Below are positions 35,720 to 43,415 of a stretch of 64,000 bases of DNA, piece after piece (positions within the stretch are counted from its first letter, which is position 1; every line of letters begins with the position of its first letter). A program made the translations under genes and the position numbers. Origin of the DNA: Paludibaculum fermentans (lineage in GTDB: Bacteria; Acidobacteriota; Terriglobia; Bryobacterales; Bryobacteraceae); NCBI RefSeq assembly GCF_015277775.1, contig NZ_CP063849.1:4216001-4280000 (forward strand), written 5' to 3'. Below the pieces are notes generated by a model, which was not told the DNA's origin, did no database searches, and was given only the letters and a program-made list of their open reading frames with translations.

Positions 35720-36607
35720 ATGAGCGTCCCTGACTACTATCCGTACCGATCCGCGGCGATGAAAGAGGAGTATCTGGCTCACTACGATGCCCTCGCCGCG
35801 AAACAGTGGCCACTCGATTCCGAGACCAGGATGGCGCCGACGACACAGGGCTCGACGTTTGTCCGGATCAGCGGTCCGGCCGATGCGCCTCCGCTGGTCC
35901 TGCTGCCTGGCGCCGGAGCGACTTCGCTGATGTGGGCCCAGAATATCGAGGCCCTTTCGTGTGAGTTCCGCACGTATGCGGTTGACCAGTTGGGCGAGAT
36001 CGGCCGCAGCACCTGCCGGCAACCGTTTCAGAACCTGAATGATCAGATGAAATGGCTGGATGAGCTGTTTACGGCCCTGGCGCTGGGCGACGGGCTCCGC
36101 CTGGCAGGGATGTCGTATGGCGGCGCACTGACGGCGCAGTACTCGTTACGGCACCCGGAGCGCGTGAAGAAGGCCGTGCTGCTGGCGCCCGCGGCGTCCG
36201 TCTACCGGCTGACTCTCCAGTTTGCGTTGCGGATGGTGCTGGTGGTGATTTCCGCCGACCGGTACCTGCCCAAGCTGGCGAACTGGATGTTTGCGGACGC
36301 GGCTCGCAGCGATCCGGAATGGCTGGAGGAGACGATGGTGGAGTTGTTTATCAACATGAGGAAGCTGCAGCCGCGGAAGACGCCGATTCCTCCCGTCGTG
36401 AAGGATGCGGAGTGGGCTGGATTGCGCGTGCCGACGCTGTTTCTGGTGGGCGAGCACGAGACCATCTATCCGGCGGAGAAGGCGGTGCGGCGGATGCGGA
36501 GGGTGGCGCCCATGGTGACGCCGGAGGTGGTGCCGGGGGCGGGCCACGATCTGCATGTGGTGCAGGCGGACCTGGTCAACCGGCGGATGGTGGAGTTCCT
36601 GCGATAG
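35720..36607 (+). CDS. Alpha/beta hydrolase
   Basis: 295 residues. The oxyanion-side strand is PLVLLPGAGATSLMW and the nucleophile elbow is LAGMSYGGAL (Ser near 133). An acid is likely in LFLVGEHETIYP, and the catalytic His is in VPGAGHDLHVVQ near the C-terminus. Its size and core match carboxylesterase/haloperoxidase-like soluble hydrolases. No signal peptide is seen. The substrate is unknown. It lies alone after the 1.3-kb repeat and non-coding stretch, with the ArsR/AHSA1 genes convergent to it. Confidence 0.88.
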   Translation: MSVPDYYPYRSAAMKEEYLAHYDALAAKQWPLDSETRMAPTTQGSTFVRISGPADAPPLVLLPGAGATSLMWAQNIEALSCEFRTYAVDQLGEIGRSTCRQPFQNLNDQMKWLDELFTALALGDGLRLAGMSYGGALTAQYSLRHPERVKKAVLLAPAASVYRLTLQFALRMVLVVISADRYLPKLANWMFADAARSDPEWLEETMVELFINMRKLQPRKTPIPPVVKDAEWAGLRVPTLFLVGEHETIYPAEKAVRRMRRVAPMVTPEVVPGAGHDLHVVQADLVNRRMVEFLR

Positions 36608-36641
36608 CGGGTGCCGGGCTCCACTCAGCGCTCGCGGCCGG

Positions 36642-37085
36642 CTACGGCTGGAGGCGCGGACCGGATTCGAGGTGGAGCTGGAGCTTCTCGAGGATGAGGG
36701 TCCAGCCGGCGGTGAGTTGTGTGGACGAGTGGGCCTCGGGGAAGCGCTCGTGCGTCAGGAGCAGTTCGCAGTGGCCGTCCCGCGGGCGGAGCTCTATGGT
36801 GACCAACGTCTCCTGATGGTTCCAACGGGAGGAGATCCAGGTGAACTGGAGCCGGGTAGGCCGGTCGAGCACCAGGAATTCTCCGGTGTTCACGAAGCGC
36901 TCGTGCGGCGCGAGCATGACGATCTGGAAGCGGCCGCCGACGCGGGGATCGAGGTCGACTTCGCTGGCCGTGACCGGGCCGGGGCACATCCAGCGCGGCA
37001 TGCCTTCGGCGTCGAGCCAGGCGTCAAAGACCTCTTCGCAGGAGGCCTGCAAGGTGCGGCGGATGGTGACGGTTTGAGTGGTCAT
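36642..37085 (-). CDS. SRPBCC/AHSA1-family protein
   Basis: 147 residues of the Aha1/START-like lipid-binding fold. It starts TVTIRRTLQASCEEVFDAWLDAEGMPRW and continues DLDPRVGGRFQIVM and TGEFLVLDRPTRLQFTW, then ends in the long C-terminal helix WTLILEKLQLHLES. Bacterial members bind small hydrophobic ligands and are very often paired with an ArsR repressor. Here the pair overlaps by 4 bases (ATGA), and a divergent azoreductase gene lies on the other side of the operator. Together they look like a response to a quinone, azo dye or electrophile. Confidence 0.88.
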   Translation of the reverse strand: MTTQTVTIRRTLQASCEEVFDAWLDAEGMPRWMCPGPVTASEVDLDPRVGGRFQIVMLAPHERFVNTGEFLVLDRPTRLQFTWISSRWNHQETLVTIELRPRDGHCELLLTHERFPEAHSSTQLTAGWTLILEKLQLHLESGPRLQP

Positions 37086-37432
37086 CGAGGGCCTCGCTTG
37101 CGCTTGTCGATGAGATGCGATTCGAGGGCGTCGAGGCGGGTGCTCCAGAACTCGGAGTAGTAACTCATCCAGGTCAGCGCTTCGTCGAAGCGGGCTGTTT
37201 CCAGGCGGCAGGAGTGTTCGCGGCCTTGAATGCTGCGGCGGATGAGGCCGGCGCGTTCCAGCGTCTTCACGTGTTTGGAGACGGCGTTCAGGCTCATGTC
37301 GTAGGGTTGGGCCAGTTCGGAGATGGTGAGGGCTCCCTCGCGCAGGCGGTGGAGCATGGAGCGGCGGGTGGCGTCGGCTACGGCGCCGAAGATGAGGTCC
37401 AGGCTCTCTTCCTGCTGGGCGGTGCGGGTCAT
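37082..37432 (-). CDS. ArsR-family repressor
   Basis: 116 residues from the ATG at 37432 (MTRTAQQEESLDLIFGAV), which has AGGAAAC before it. An upstream start would run through the operator and is unlikely. Winged helix: DATRRSMLHRLREGALTISELAQPYDMSLNAVSKHVKTLERAGLI. It lacks the ELCVCDL metal site, so it is the SRPBCC-linked, metal-free kind of ArsR. It should bind the two palindromes at 37465-37499, controlling both itself with the AHSA1 gene and the divergent azoreductase. Confidence 0.9.
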   Translation of the reverse strand: MTRTAQQEESLDLIFGAVADATRRSMLHRLREGALTISELAQPYDMSLNAVSKHVKTLERAGLIRRSIQGREHSCRLETARFDEALTWMSYYSEFWSTRLDALESHLIDKRKRGPR

Positions 37433-37464
37433 GGTGTTTCCTGCAACGCTTCGATTGTAATCAT

Positions 37465-37499
37465 TCAACCGAAGGGTTGACAATCAACCAAATGGTTGA
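37465..37499. promoter_or_regulatory. Double palindromic operator for the ArsR-type repressor
   Basis: Two copies of TCAACC-N4-GGTTGA (37465-37480 with spacer GAAG, and 37484-37499 with spacer AAAT), centres 19 bases apart, in the 80-base gap between the divergent ArsR and azoreductase genes. The symmetry, the spacing near two helical turns and the position fit two repressor dimers bound side by side. Confidence 0.8.
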
Positions 37500-37512
37500 A
37501 TATTCTGACGGC

Positions 37513-38163
37513 ATGGAAAACGTAAAGCCGATGTTGCTGCATATCGACTCGAGCCCAATGGGCGAAGGGTCCGTTTCGCGGGCGTTGACGCGCGAGTTCG
37601 TGGAACGGTGGCGGAGTGCGCACCCTGGCGGGACGGTGGTTTCGCGGGACCTGACAGCGCAGCCGATTCCGGTGATCGACGCGGTATGGATAGTGGCGAA
37701 TCTGACGGCGAAGGAGTCGCGGAGCGCGGAGCAGGAGAAGGCTCTCGCGTTATCGACGGAGTTGACGCAGGAGCTGATGGCGGCGGATGAGTGTGTGATT
37801 GGGCTGCCGATGCACAACTGGGGTCCGAGTTCGAGCTTCAAGCTGTGGGTGGATCAGATTGTGCGGTTCGGGGAGACGATTGTGGTGACGCCGGAGGGGC
37901 CGCGGGGGACGCTGGGGGCCCTGCGCTTGACGGTGATCGTGGCGGCGGGGCGGCCGTATGGTCCGGGGTCGGCTGATGCTTCGAACAATCATCTGGTGCC
38001 CTGGCTGCGGACGTTCTTCGCGAACCTGGGGGTGACCGAGCTACGGGTGGTCTTGGCGGATGGGACGGTGCGGCTGCGGTATGGGCAGATTGGGTGGGCG
38101 GAGTTGCTGGGACCGCATCTGGAGGTGGTCCGGGGGCTGGCGGGGGCGGGGGGGCGGGGGTGA
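37513..38163 (+). CDS. FMN-dependent azoreductase / NAD(P)H:quinone reductase
   Basis: 216 residues from the ATG at 37513 (MENVKPMLLHIDSSP). Earlier in-frame starts fall inside the operator. The flavodoxin-like fold shows HIDSSPMGEGSVSRAL (phosphate loop), CVIGLPMHNWGPSSSFKLWVDQ (flavin and dimer site) and LTVIVAAGRPYG, as in AzoR. It reduces quinones or azo compounds using NAD(P)H. The C-terminus ends in an Ala/Gly-rich tail (GLAGAGGRG) that runs into the start of the repeat zone. It is likely repressed by the divergent ArsR protein. Confidence 0.9.
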   Translation: MENVKPMLLHIDSSPMGEGSVSRALTREFVERWRSAHPGGTVVSRDLTAQPIPVIDAVWIVANLTAKESRSAEQEKALALSTELTQELMAADECVIGLPMHNWGPSSSFKLWVDQIVRFGETIVVTPEGPRGTLGALRLTVIVAAGRPYGPGSADASNNHLVPWLRTFFANLGVTELRVVLADGTVRLRYGQIGWAELLGPHLEVVRGLAGAGGRG

Positions 38164-38186
38164 ATGGTTTTTTTGGGGGGAAGAAG

Positions 38187-38640
38187 GCCGGCACGAATGC
38201 CGGCCCGCAAGCCTGGAGGCATACCCCACGAAAGAATGCATGCGACGTTGGGGTTGACGTTGAGATTCGGCTGCGGTGGGGGTGCGGGGGGCAGTGGTTT
38301 GGGGGAAGAAGGCCGGCACGATTGCCGGCCCGCAAGCCTGGAGGCATACCCCACGAAAGAATGCATGCGACGTTGGGGTTGGCGTTGTGATTCGGCGTCG
38401 GTGCGGGGTGCGGCGAGCCGTGGTTTGGGTGAAGATGGCCGGCACGACTGCCGGCCCGCAAGCCTGGTGGCATGCCCCACGTAAGGAGGAATGCCCCTAC
38501 GGGAGGACACCTACTCCACGAAAAAAGCATGCCCCACGGGAGGAGGCATGCGACGTTGGGGTTGACGTTGAGGTTCGGCATCGGCGGGGGTGCGGGGGGC
38601 AGTGGTTTGGGTGAAGATGGCCGGCACGATTGCCGGCCCG
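38187..38640. repeat. Composite repeat with GCCGGCA-N4-TGCCGGC hairpins (4 copies)
   Basis: The hairpin GCCGGCA, CGAN, TGCCGGC begins at 38187, 38311, 38438 and 38620 (loops CGAA, CGAT, CGAC, CGAT), each followed by CCGCAAGCCTGG. Between hairpins lie one or more 19-base pieces of the GCATACCCCACGAAAGAAT type, then a G-rich linker with ACGTTGGGGTTG. The larger last interval (182 rather than about 125) is explained by about three additional 19-base pieces. It starts soon after the azoreductase stop. Confidence 0.88.
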
Positions 38641-38691
38641 CAAGCCTGGTGGCATGCCCCACGTAAGGAGGCATACTCCACGAGGAAGCAG

Positions 38692-38800
38692 GCCCCACGG
38701 GAGGAGGCAGGCTCCACGGGAGGAGGCATGACCCGCGAGAGGAGACATGCTCCACGGGAGGAGGCCTGACCCACGAGAGGAGGCATGCTCCACGGGGGGA
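38692..38800. repeat. 19-bp tandem repeat array
   Basis: Five clear 19-base units from 38692 to 38786 plus a partial sixth, of the form GCTCCACGGGAGGAGGCAT. GCTCCAC units alternate with GACCCAC/GACCCGC units, so the higher-order period is 38. The same motif in degenerate form forms the spacer pieces of the composite repeat just upstream (from about 38471). The array ends about 115 bases from the stop of the leftward serine hydrolase gene, and nothing else is seen in that gap. Confidence 0.88.
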
Positions 38801-38914
38801 TGGGCGCGGGGTTGGGGTTGGAGTTTTGGTGGACTCCATGGGGCGTTCGTGGGAGCTGTGCTACCGGCTTGCGGCGGCGGGTTGAAGAGCAGCGCAGCGG
38901 ACGCGCTGGCGGGG

Positions 38915-40108
38915 TTAGGATTTGCCGGCGGAGTCGCCGTACTCCCAGTCGAAGGGGACTCCGGTTTTGCCCAGGAGGAAGCGGACCAGGTCGGCGAAGC
39001 CTGCTTCGGCGCGAACGTCATTGGAGAGGATGAGGACACAGCGTTGGCTGGACTCGAGGCAGACCATGGTGTTGGCGGTCGAGTCGTTGTGGCCGCCTTT
39101 GAAGAAGCCGTGGCCCTGGGGGCCGTCGAAAACGACCACGCCCAAGCCGGCGTAGAGATCCTTGCGTTGTTTGGCGGCCGGCAGGTCGGGTTGGGACGCG
39201 GGGAACTGGTGGGCCGTCGTGATGTGGAGCTGGCGCTTCGTGATTTCGGCTCGGGCGGTGGCGCTGAGGCCTTCTCCGCGAACGAGGGCGGCGACGAATT
39301 TCGACAGATCCGAGATGGTGGTGTCCATGGAGCCGGCGGCGCGCACCTTGCTGCGCTGGTCGTGTTCCTCGGGCTTGCCCTGGTCGTTCCAGCCGTCGGC
39401 GAGGTTGGCGGCGAAGGAGTCGCGCCAGACGAGGCTGGTGCGGGTCATGCCGAGCCGGTCGAAGTTGGCTTGGGTGAGGTCGCCGACATCGAGCCCGAGC
39501 CCCTTGGCTTTGCTGCCGCGTTCGATGACGGACTGGAGGAGGATGAGGCCCTCCCCGGAGTAGCTGTAGCGGGTGCCGGGCTCGAAATGGATACGCAGCT
39601 TCTGGTCGGGTTCCAGGAAGAAGAAATTGCTGAAGCCGATGGAGTGGGTGAGAGCCATGCGGGCGGTGATCTTCTCCCAGCGGGGGTCGGAGGCGAGGTC
39701 CTTGTAGGGGCCGTATTTGTCGGGGAAGACGGGGTCCGGGCCGTACGCGGGAAGAGGCTTATCGAGGTAGTTCTTGATGGGGGTATCGAGCTTGAGCCTG
39801 CCCTGGTCGACGAGTTGCATGACGGTATAGGCGAAGACGGTTTTGGTGAGGGAGGCGCCGTACATGACGGTGTCGGACGTGAGCGGGTCGCCCTTGGCGT
39901 TGCGGATGCCGTAGGCCTGGGTGTAGGTGACCTTGCCGTGATCGATGACGGAGAGGGCGAGGCCGCGGGCGTGGGTCTTCTCCATGAGTTTGCGGACTTC
40001 CGAGTCGATGGAGGCGGGGGCTGGGAGGGTCTGGGCGAAGGCGGCCAGGGGGAGAACGACGAGGGCCATGGCTCGGGTGGGTCTTGTGAGGATCGTTTTC
40101 AGGGTCAT
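38915..40108 (-). CDS. Exported serine hydrolase (class C beta-lactamase/DD-peptidase fold)
   Basis: 397 residues with a signal peptide (MALVVLPLAAFAQ). The catalytic S-x-x-K is Ser86-Lys89 (YGASLTKTVF), the second element is YSYSGEG in place of YxN, and the third is GFFKGGHND in place of KTG. Members are esterases, D-aminopeptidases or penicillin-binding relatives rather than true beta-lactamases. The large insert between the motifs (YGPDPVFPDKYGPYKDL) would shape a special pocket. It acts in the periplasm or outside the cell. It stands alone, with the 19-bp array downstream. Confidence 0.88.
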   Translation of the reverse strand: MTLKTILTRPTRAMALVVLPLAAFAQTLPAPASIDSEVRKLMEKTHARGLALSVIDHGKVTYTQAYGIRNAKGDPLTSDTVMYGASLTKTVFAYTVMQLVDQGRLKLDTPIKNYLDKPLPAYGPDPVFPDKYGPYKDLASDPRWEKITARMALTHSIGFSNFFFLEPDQKLRIHFEPGTRYSYSGEGLILLQSVIERGSKAKGLGLDVGDLTQANFDRLGMTRTSLVWRDSFAANLADGWNDQGKPEEHDQRSKVRAAGSMDTTISDLSKFVAALVRGEGLSATARAEITKRQLHITTAHQFPASQPDLPAAKQRKDLYAGLGVVVFDGPQGHGFFKGGHNDSTANTMVCLESSQRCVLILSNDVRAEAGFADLVRFLLGKTGVPFDWEYGDSAGKS

Positions 40109-40294
40109 GGTTGGTTCTGGGGTGGTGTGTATGTAGGTACGTTGGGGGAGGGGGGAAGTTCCAGGATTTGGATGGGAAATACCTCAGCTCGACAGGGGAA
40201 GGGCAAGCCTTTACGCGGATGCTAGCATGAGACGGGCACACGTCGTTTGGCTGCGCCAGTTCCATGCGGTCAACAACTGCCGAAGCAGAGGCTC

Positions 40295-40708
40295 ATGACT
40301 TGTAGAGAATTCGAAGACGCGATGAGCGAGGAGTTCGGCTCAGTCGACAAGACGCACTGGCAAAGCGTGATAGTCCGTGGGGCCTGGGACGAAATCTCCC
40401 ACCACTCGACTTATACTGACCATCTTGTCTCCTGCGATGGTTGCGTCACAAGCCTCTATCAGTTTCTCGATGTCCGGCAATGGATCGAGTATCGCTCCCA
40501 GCCTTGCTTTCATGTCGCGTATTATTCGGGCGAGGTTCCTGAACGGTGCCTGGAACGTCACTTGGGGCTATACTCGATCATCACGGATAGGGAAAGTCAA
40601 ACTGGGATCGTGATTGGATTCTGCCCGTGGTGTGGCGTGAATCTCCCTGTGGGGATTGAGTACGAATCATCCAAAACTGGGCAGACACGGCCCGCGGTTG
40701 AGACCTGA
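40295..40708 (+). CDS. Small protein with two CxxC pairs, function unknown
   Basis: 137 residues from the ATG at 40295 (MTCREFEDAMSEEFG), with AGAGG before it. Two cysteine pairs, SCDGC near the middle and CPWCG near the end, plus nearby histidines suggest one structural zinc site. The C-terminal FCPWCGVNLP has the look of a zinc-ribbon half. No membrane helix is present. I do not recognise a family. The 186 bases before it hold no clear promoter, and it is separated from the sulfatase gene by 267 bases in which I see nothing. Confidence 0.7.
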   Translation: MTCREFEDAMSEEFGSVDKTHWQSVIVRGAWDEISHHSTYTDHLVSCDGCVTSLYQFLDVRQWIEYRSQPCFHVAYYSGEVPERCLERHLGLYSIITDRESQTGIVIGFCPWCGVNLPVGIEYESSKTGQTRPAVET

Positions 40709-40975
40709 CGTGCGTCCCAACCCGACAAACCTGACGACCGAGGGGCAAGTGCTACCGTCCGACACAGCGGAGTCCATCTAGGCTGAGCCGCGCTCAGGGG
40801 CCATCAGTCTAGCCAGATCGGGACAAACTGTCCGTTCTGTGCATTTCCAGGCTGCCGGCGTTGGCAGGTCGATTCGTGCGGGGGCACAGCGGCAGCCCAT
40901 CGCGAGTCCGTCGAAGGGGCTCCGCACACCGGCCGCGCACAAGCGAGCGAGATTCCACGCGCTGTCCGGAATAGT

Positions 40976-42556
40976 ATGCTGAGAAGCACGATGCCCAGTA
41001 TTTCCCGTCGTAGCATGCTTACCTTGCCGTTGCTTGCCGGCCGTCCTTTCGCCAATGTCGCACGCGGTGGATCCGCCGCGACCTCGCGGCCGAACATACT
41101 CTTCGTGATGACGGACGACCATGCTTCGCAGGCGATCAGTTGCTATGGCAGCAAGGTGAACCAGACTCCGAACTTCGACAGGCTGGCCAAGGAAGGCATG
41201 CGCATGGATCGGGTGTTTGCCACGAACTCCATCTGCACGCCGAGCCGAGCTACGATTCTCACGGGGAAATACAGCCATTTGAACGGAGTGCCGGTGTTCA
41301 ACCGGTTCGACGGCGCACAACCCACCGTCGCCAAGCTGCTGCAGCAGGCCGGCTACTACACGGCCATGGTGGGCAAGTGGCACCTGGGCAGCGACCCCAC
41401 GGGCTTCGATTATTGGAATATCCTACCCGGACAGGGCGTGTACAACAACCCGACCTTGTACGACAAAGACGGGTCCGCTGTATACAAGGGCTATGCCACG
41501 GATATCATCACCGACATCACGATGGATGTCGTGAAGAACCGGCCCAAAGACAAGCCTTTCTTCCTGATGTGCCACCACAAGGCTCCGCATCGTGAGTGGA
41601 CGCCGGATGAGAAGCACCGGAAGATGTTCGAGAACCTCCGCATCCCGCAACCCGCCACTCTGCGCGACGACTACGCCGGGCGGACCGATGCGTTGCGGGA
41701 ACAGCAGCAGTCGGTGTTCCGGGACCTGACACGCTACGACCTGAAGATCAAACCGCCGGCCGGGCTTTCCGGCGGCGACCTGCGCCAGTGGCTGATGGCG
41801 AAGCCGAATGAAGTCGAGATTGAAGTGGACGGCGTGAAGAAGACTCTCGCCGGCCGGGAACTGGAAGATTGGAAGTACCAGCGCTACATGCAGGATTACC
41901 TGGCCTGTGTGCAGAGCGTGGACGACAACATGGGCCGGCTGCTGGATTCCCTGGACGCTAACGGGATCGCGGAGAACACGGTGGTGATCTACACGAGCGA
42001 CCAGGGCTTCTTCCTGGGCGAGCACGGTCTTTTCGATAAGCGGTTTATGTACGAGGAGTCGCTGCGGATGCCGTTCCTGGTGCGGTGGCCGGCCGGCATC
42101 CGGCCCGGCAGCACCTCAGAGGCGATTGGGATCAATTGCGACTTTGCGCCGACGTTCCTGGATCTCGCCGGCCAGTCCACGCCCAGCGACATGCAGGGCC
42201 GCAGCTTCCTGCCGGTTTGGAAGGGGAAGACTCCGCGGAACTGGCGCCACTCGATGTACTACCGGTATTACCACGATCCAGGGGATCACAACACGCGCGC
42301 CCATTATGGAGTCCGGACGGACAGGCACAAGCTGATCTACTACTGGAAGAAGGATCAGTGGGAGTGCTACGACCTGGCGGCGGACCCGGCGGAGATGCAC
42401 AACATCTATGACGAGCCGAAGGCGCAGAAGCTGGTGGCGCGGTTGAAGAAGGAGCTGTACCGGCTGAAGAAGGAGCTGAAGGACGACGACCAATTTGCGA
42501 ATGAGCAACCTAAGGAGTCGTCGTATGTTCCGGCGCCTCCGCCGAAGAAGCAGTGA
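40976..42556 (+). CDS. Exported sulfatase (formylglycine type)
   Basis: 526 residues, or 521 from the second ATG at 40991. A Tat/Sec-like signal (SISRRSMLTLPLLAG) is followed by RPNILFVMTDDHA (first metal-binding Asp pair). The C-x-P-x-R signature for formylglycine conversion is in ICTPSRATILTGKYSHLNG (Cys87). Later come MVGKWHLG, QGFFLGEHGLFDK and LIYYWKKDQWECYDL. It removes sulfate from polysaccharides or glycans outside the cytoplasm. The matching activating enzyme is not encoded in this window. A TAGTAT -10-like box lies 14 bases before the second ATG, which supports that start. Confidence 0.92.
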   Translation: MLRSTMPSISRRSMLTLPLLAGRPFANVARGGSAATSRPNILFVMTDDHASQAISCYGSKVNQTPNFDRLAKEGMRMDRVFATNSICTPSRATILTGKYSHLNGVPVFNRFDGAQPTVAKLLQQAGYYTAMVGKWHLGSDPTGFDYWNILPGQGVYNNPTLYDKDGSAVYKGYATDIITDITMDVVKNRPKDKPFFLMCHHKAPHREWTPDEKHRKMFENLRIPQPATLRDDYAGRTDALREQQQSVFRDLTRYDLKIKPPAGLSGGDLRQWLMAKPNEVEIEVDGVKKTLAGRELEDWKYQRYMQDYLACVQSVDDNMGRLLDSLDANGIAENTVVIYTSDQGFFLGEHGLFDKRFMYEESLRMPFLVRWPAGIRPGSTSEAIGINCDFAPTFLDLAGQSTPSDMQGRSFLPVWKGKTPRNWRHSMYYRYYHDPGDHNTRAHYGVRTDRHKLIYYWKKDQWECYDLAADPAEMHNIYDEPKAQKLVARLKKELYRLKKELKDDDQFANEQPKESSYVPAPPPKKQ

Positions 42557-42653
42557 ACTTCGAGGCACAGACACTCTTCCAGCATTGGATGGAACAATGC
42601 GCTCTGAAGTTTGATAGTGAATCCCGGATCTTCCTGATTTGCCGTTACGTCGA

Positions 42654-43100
42654 ATGCGCTTTCTTGCTTACACGGGGACGCTGGATTTCGATGATGGTGT
42701 CGATCCAGCAATGCTGGCGGCTCACCTCACCGAGTGTCTTCGCGCAGCCGGCGCATGTTCGGTGAGAGCAGGTCCTGGCATTGTAGGGTTCAGTGGCGGG
42801 TTCTATCGCGTGCTGCCTTGGCACATGCTCGTTCCGTTTGAGCGGGGCGAAGTCATCGTGGACGAGTCAACCCACGAAGTCCGCTACAGACTCAGCGTGG
42901 CTCACGTGGCAATCGCCATAACGCTGATGATGGCGTGGATGGGTGTGACTGCCTGGCAGCCGATGAAGCACAGCCTGATCTTGCTGTTCATTGTTCCGAT
43001 CGGGTGGCTTTGGCTCTTTGTCCCGAACGTTCTGTTTGGCGCGCGGCGATTCGAGGAGTTCCTTCGAAGAGCGATCGACTCCGCGCCGGCGAAGACATAG
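42654..43100 (+). CDS. Small two-helix membrane protein of unknown function
   Basis: 148 residues from the ATG at 42654 (MRFLAYTGTLDFDDGVD). About 80 residues of soluble alpha/beta domain (MLAAHLTECLRAAGACSVRAG, GFYRVLPWHMLVPFERGEV) lead to two helices (VAHVAIAITLMMAWMGVTAW and ILLFIVPIGWLWLFVPNVLF). A charged cytoplasmic tail follows. I do not recognise a family. It follows the sulfatase gene after about 100 bases and could share its transcript. Confidence 0.72.
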   Translation: MRFLAYTGTLDFDDGVDPAMLAAHLTECLRAAGACSVRAGPGIVGFSGGFYRVLPWHMLVPFERGEVIVDESTHEVRYRLSVAHVAIAITLMMAWMGVTAWQPMKHSLILLFIVPIGWLWLFVPNVLFGARRFEEFLRRAIDSAPAKT

Positions 43101-43379
43101 CCGTGTGGGACGTCACCCGGCGCCGTGCCATTGAGTTTGCGGACGACGACGGGCTATCGGGACATGACCCCACTCCAGCGCGGTCCGGGCCTTCGTCGTG
43201 GCCTGTTTTGGAGTCAGGTCCTGGATAACTGGCTGGGGCGGCGGTAGCGAGCAGCGCAGCCAAAGGAACCGACCCTGTCCATTCCGCCGGCATTTGGATC
43301 CGCTTCCCTCATACAACCGAGCCAACCGAGCACGCCGGGATGATGGCAGGGCAGGGCACGTCGTACGGTTCATATTCTC
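43101..43379. other. Intergenic stretch without a recognisable gene
   Basis: About 280 bases between the small membrane protein and the promoter of the B12-radical SAM gene. No ribosome-site-backed frame, hairpin terminator or repeat was found here. The GC-rich sequence gives way to AT-rich DNA only at its right end, where the promoter begins. Confidence 0.5.
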
Positions 43380-43409
43380 TTGACATAATATACTTTGCAT
43401 TATAAAGTA
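43380..43409 (+). promoter_or_regulatory. Promoter with an overlapping palindromic operator
   Basis: TTGACA (43380-43385) is followed by a TATAAA box (43401-43406, spacing 15). Across the spacer and -10 box lies a perfect inverted repeat TACTTT-N7-AAAGTA (43391-43409). The start codon of the radical SAM gene at 43416 is close to the expected transcription start, so the leader would be very short or absent. The palindrome is a likely repressor site. Confidence 0.72.
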
Positions 43410-43415
43410 CTTTCT

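Noticed and set aside
38041-38839. Leftward frames over the 38-kb repeats (133-333 codons)
   Set aside because: Translations are periodic copies of the DNA repeat (repeated CGPAIVPAFF-type blocks), not proteins.
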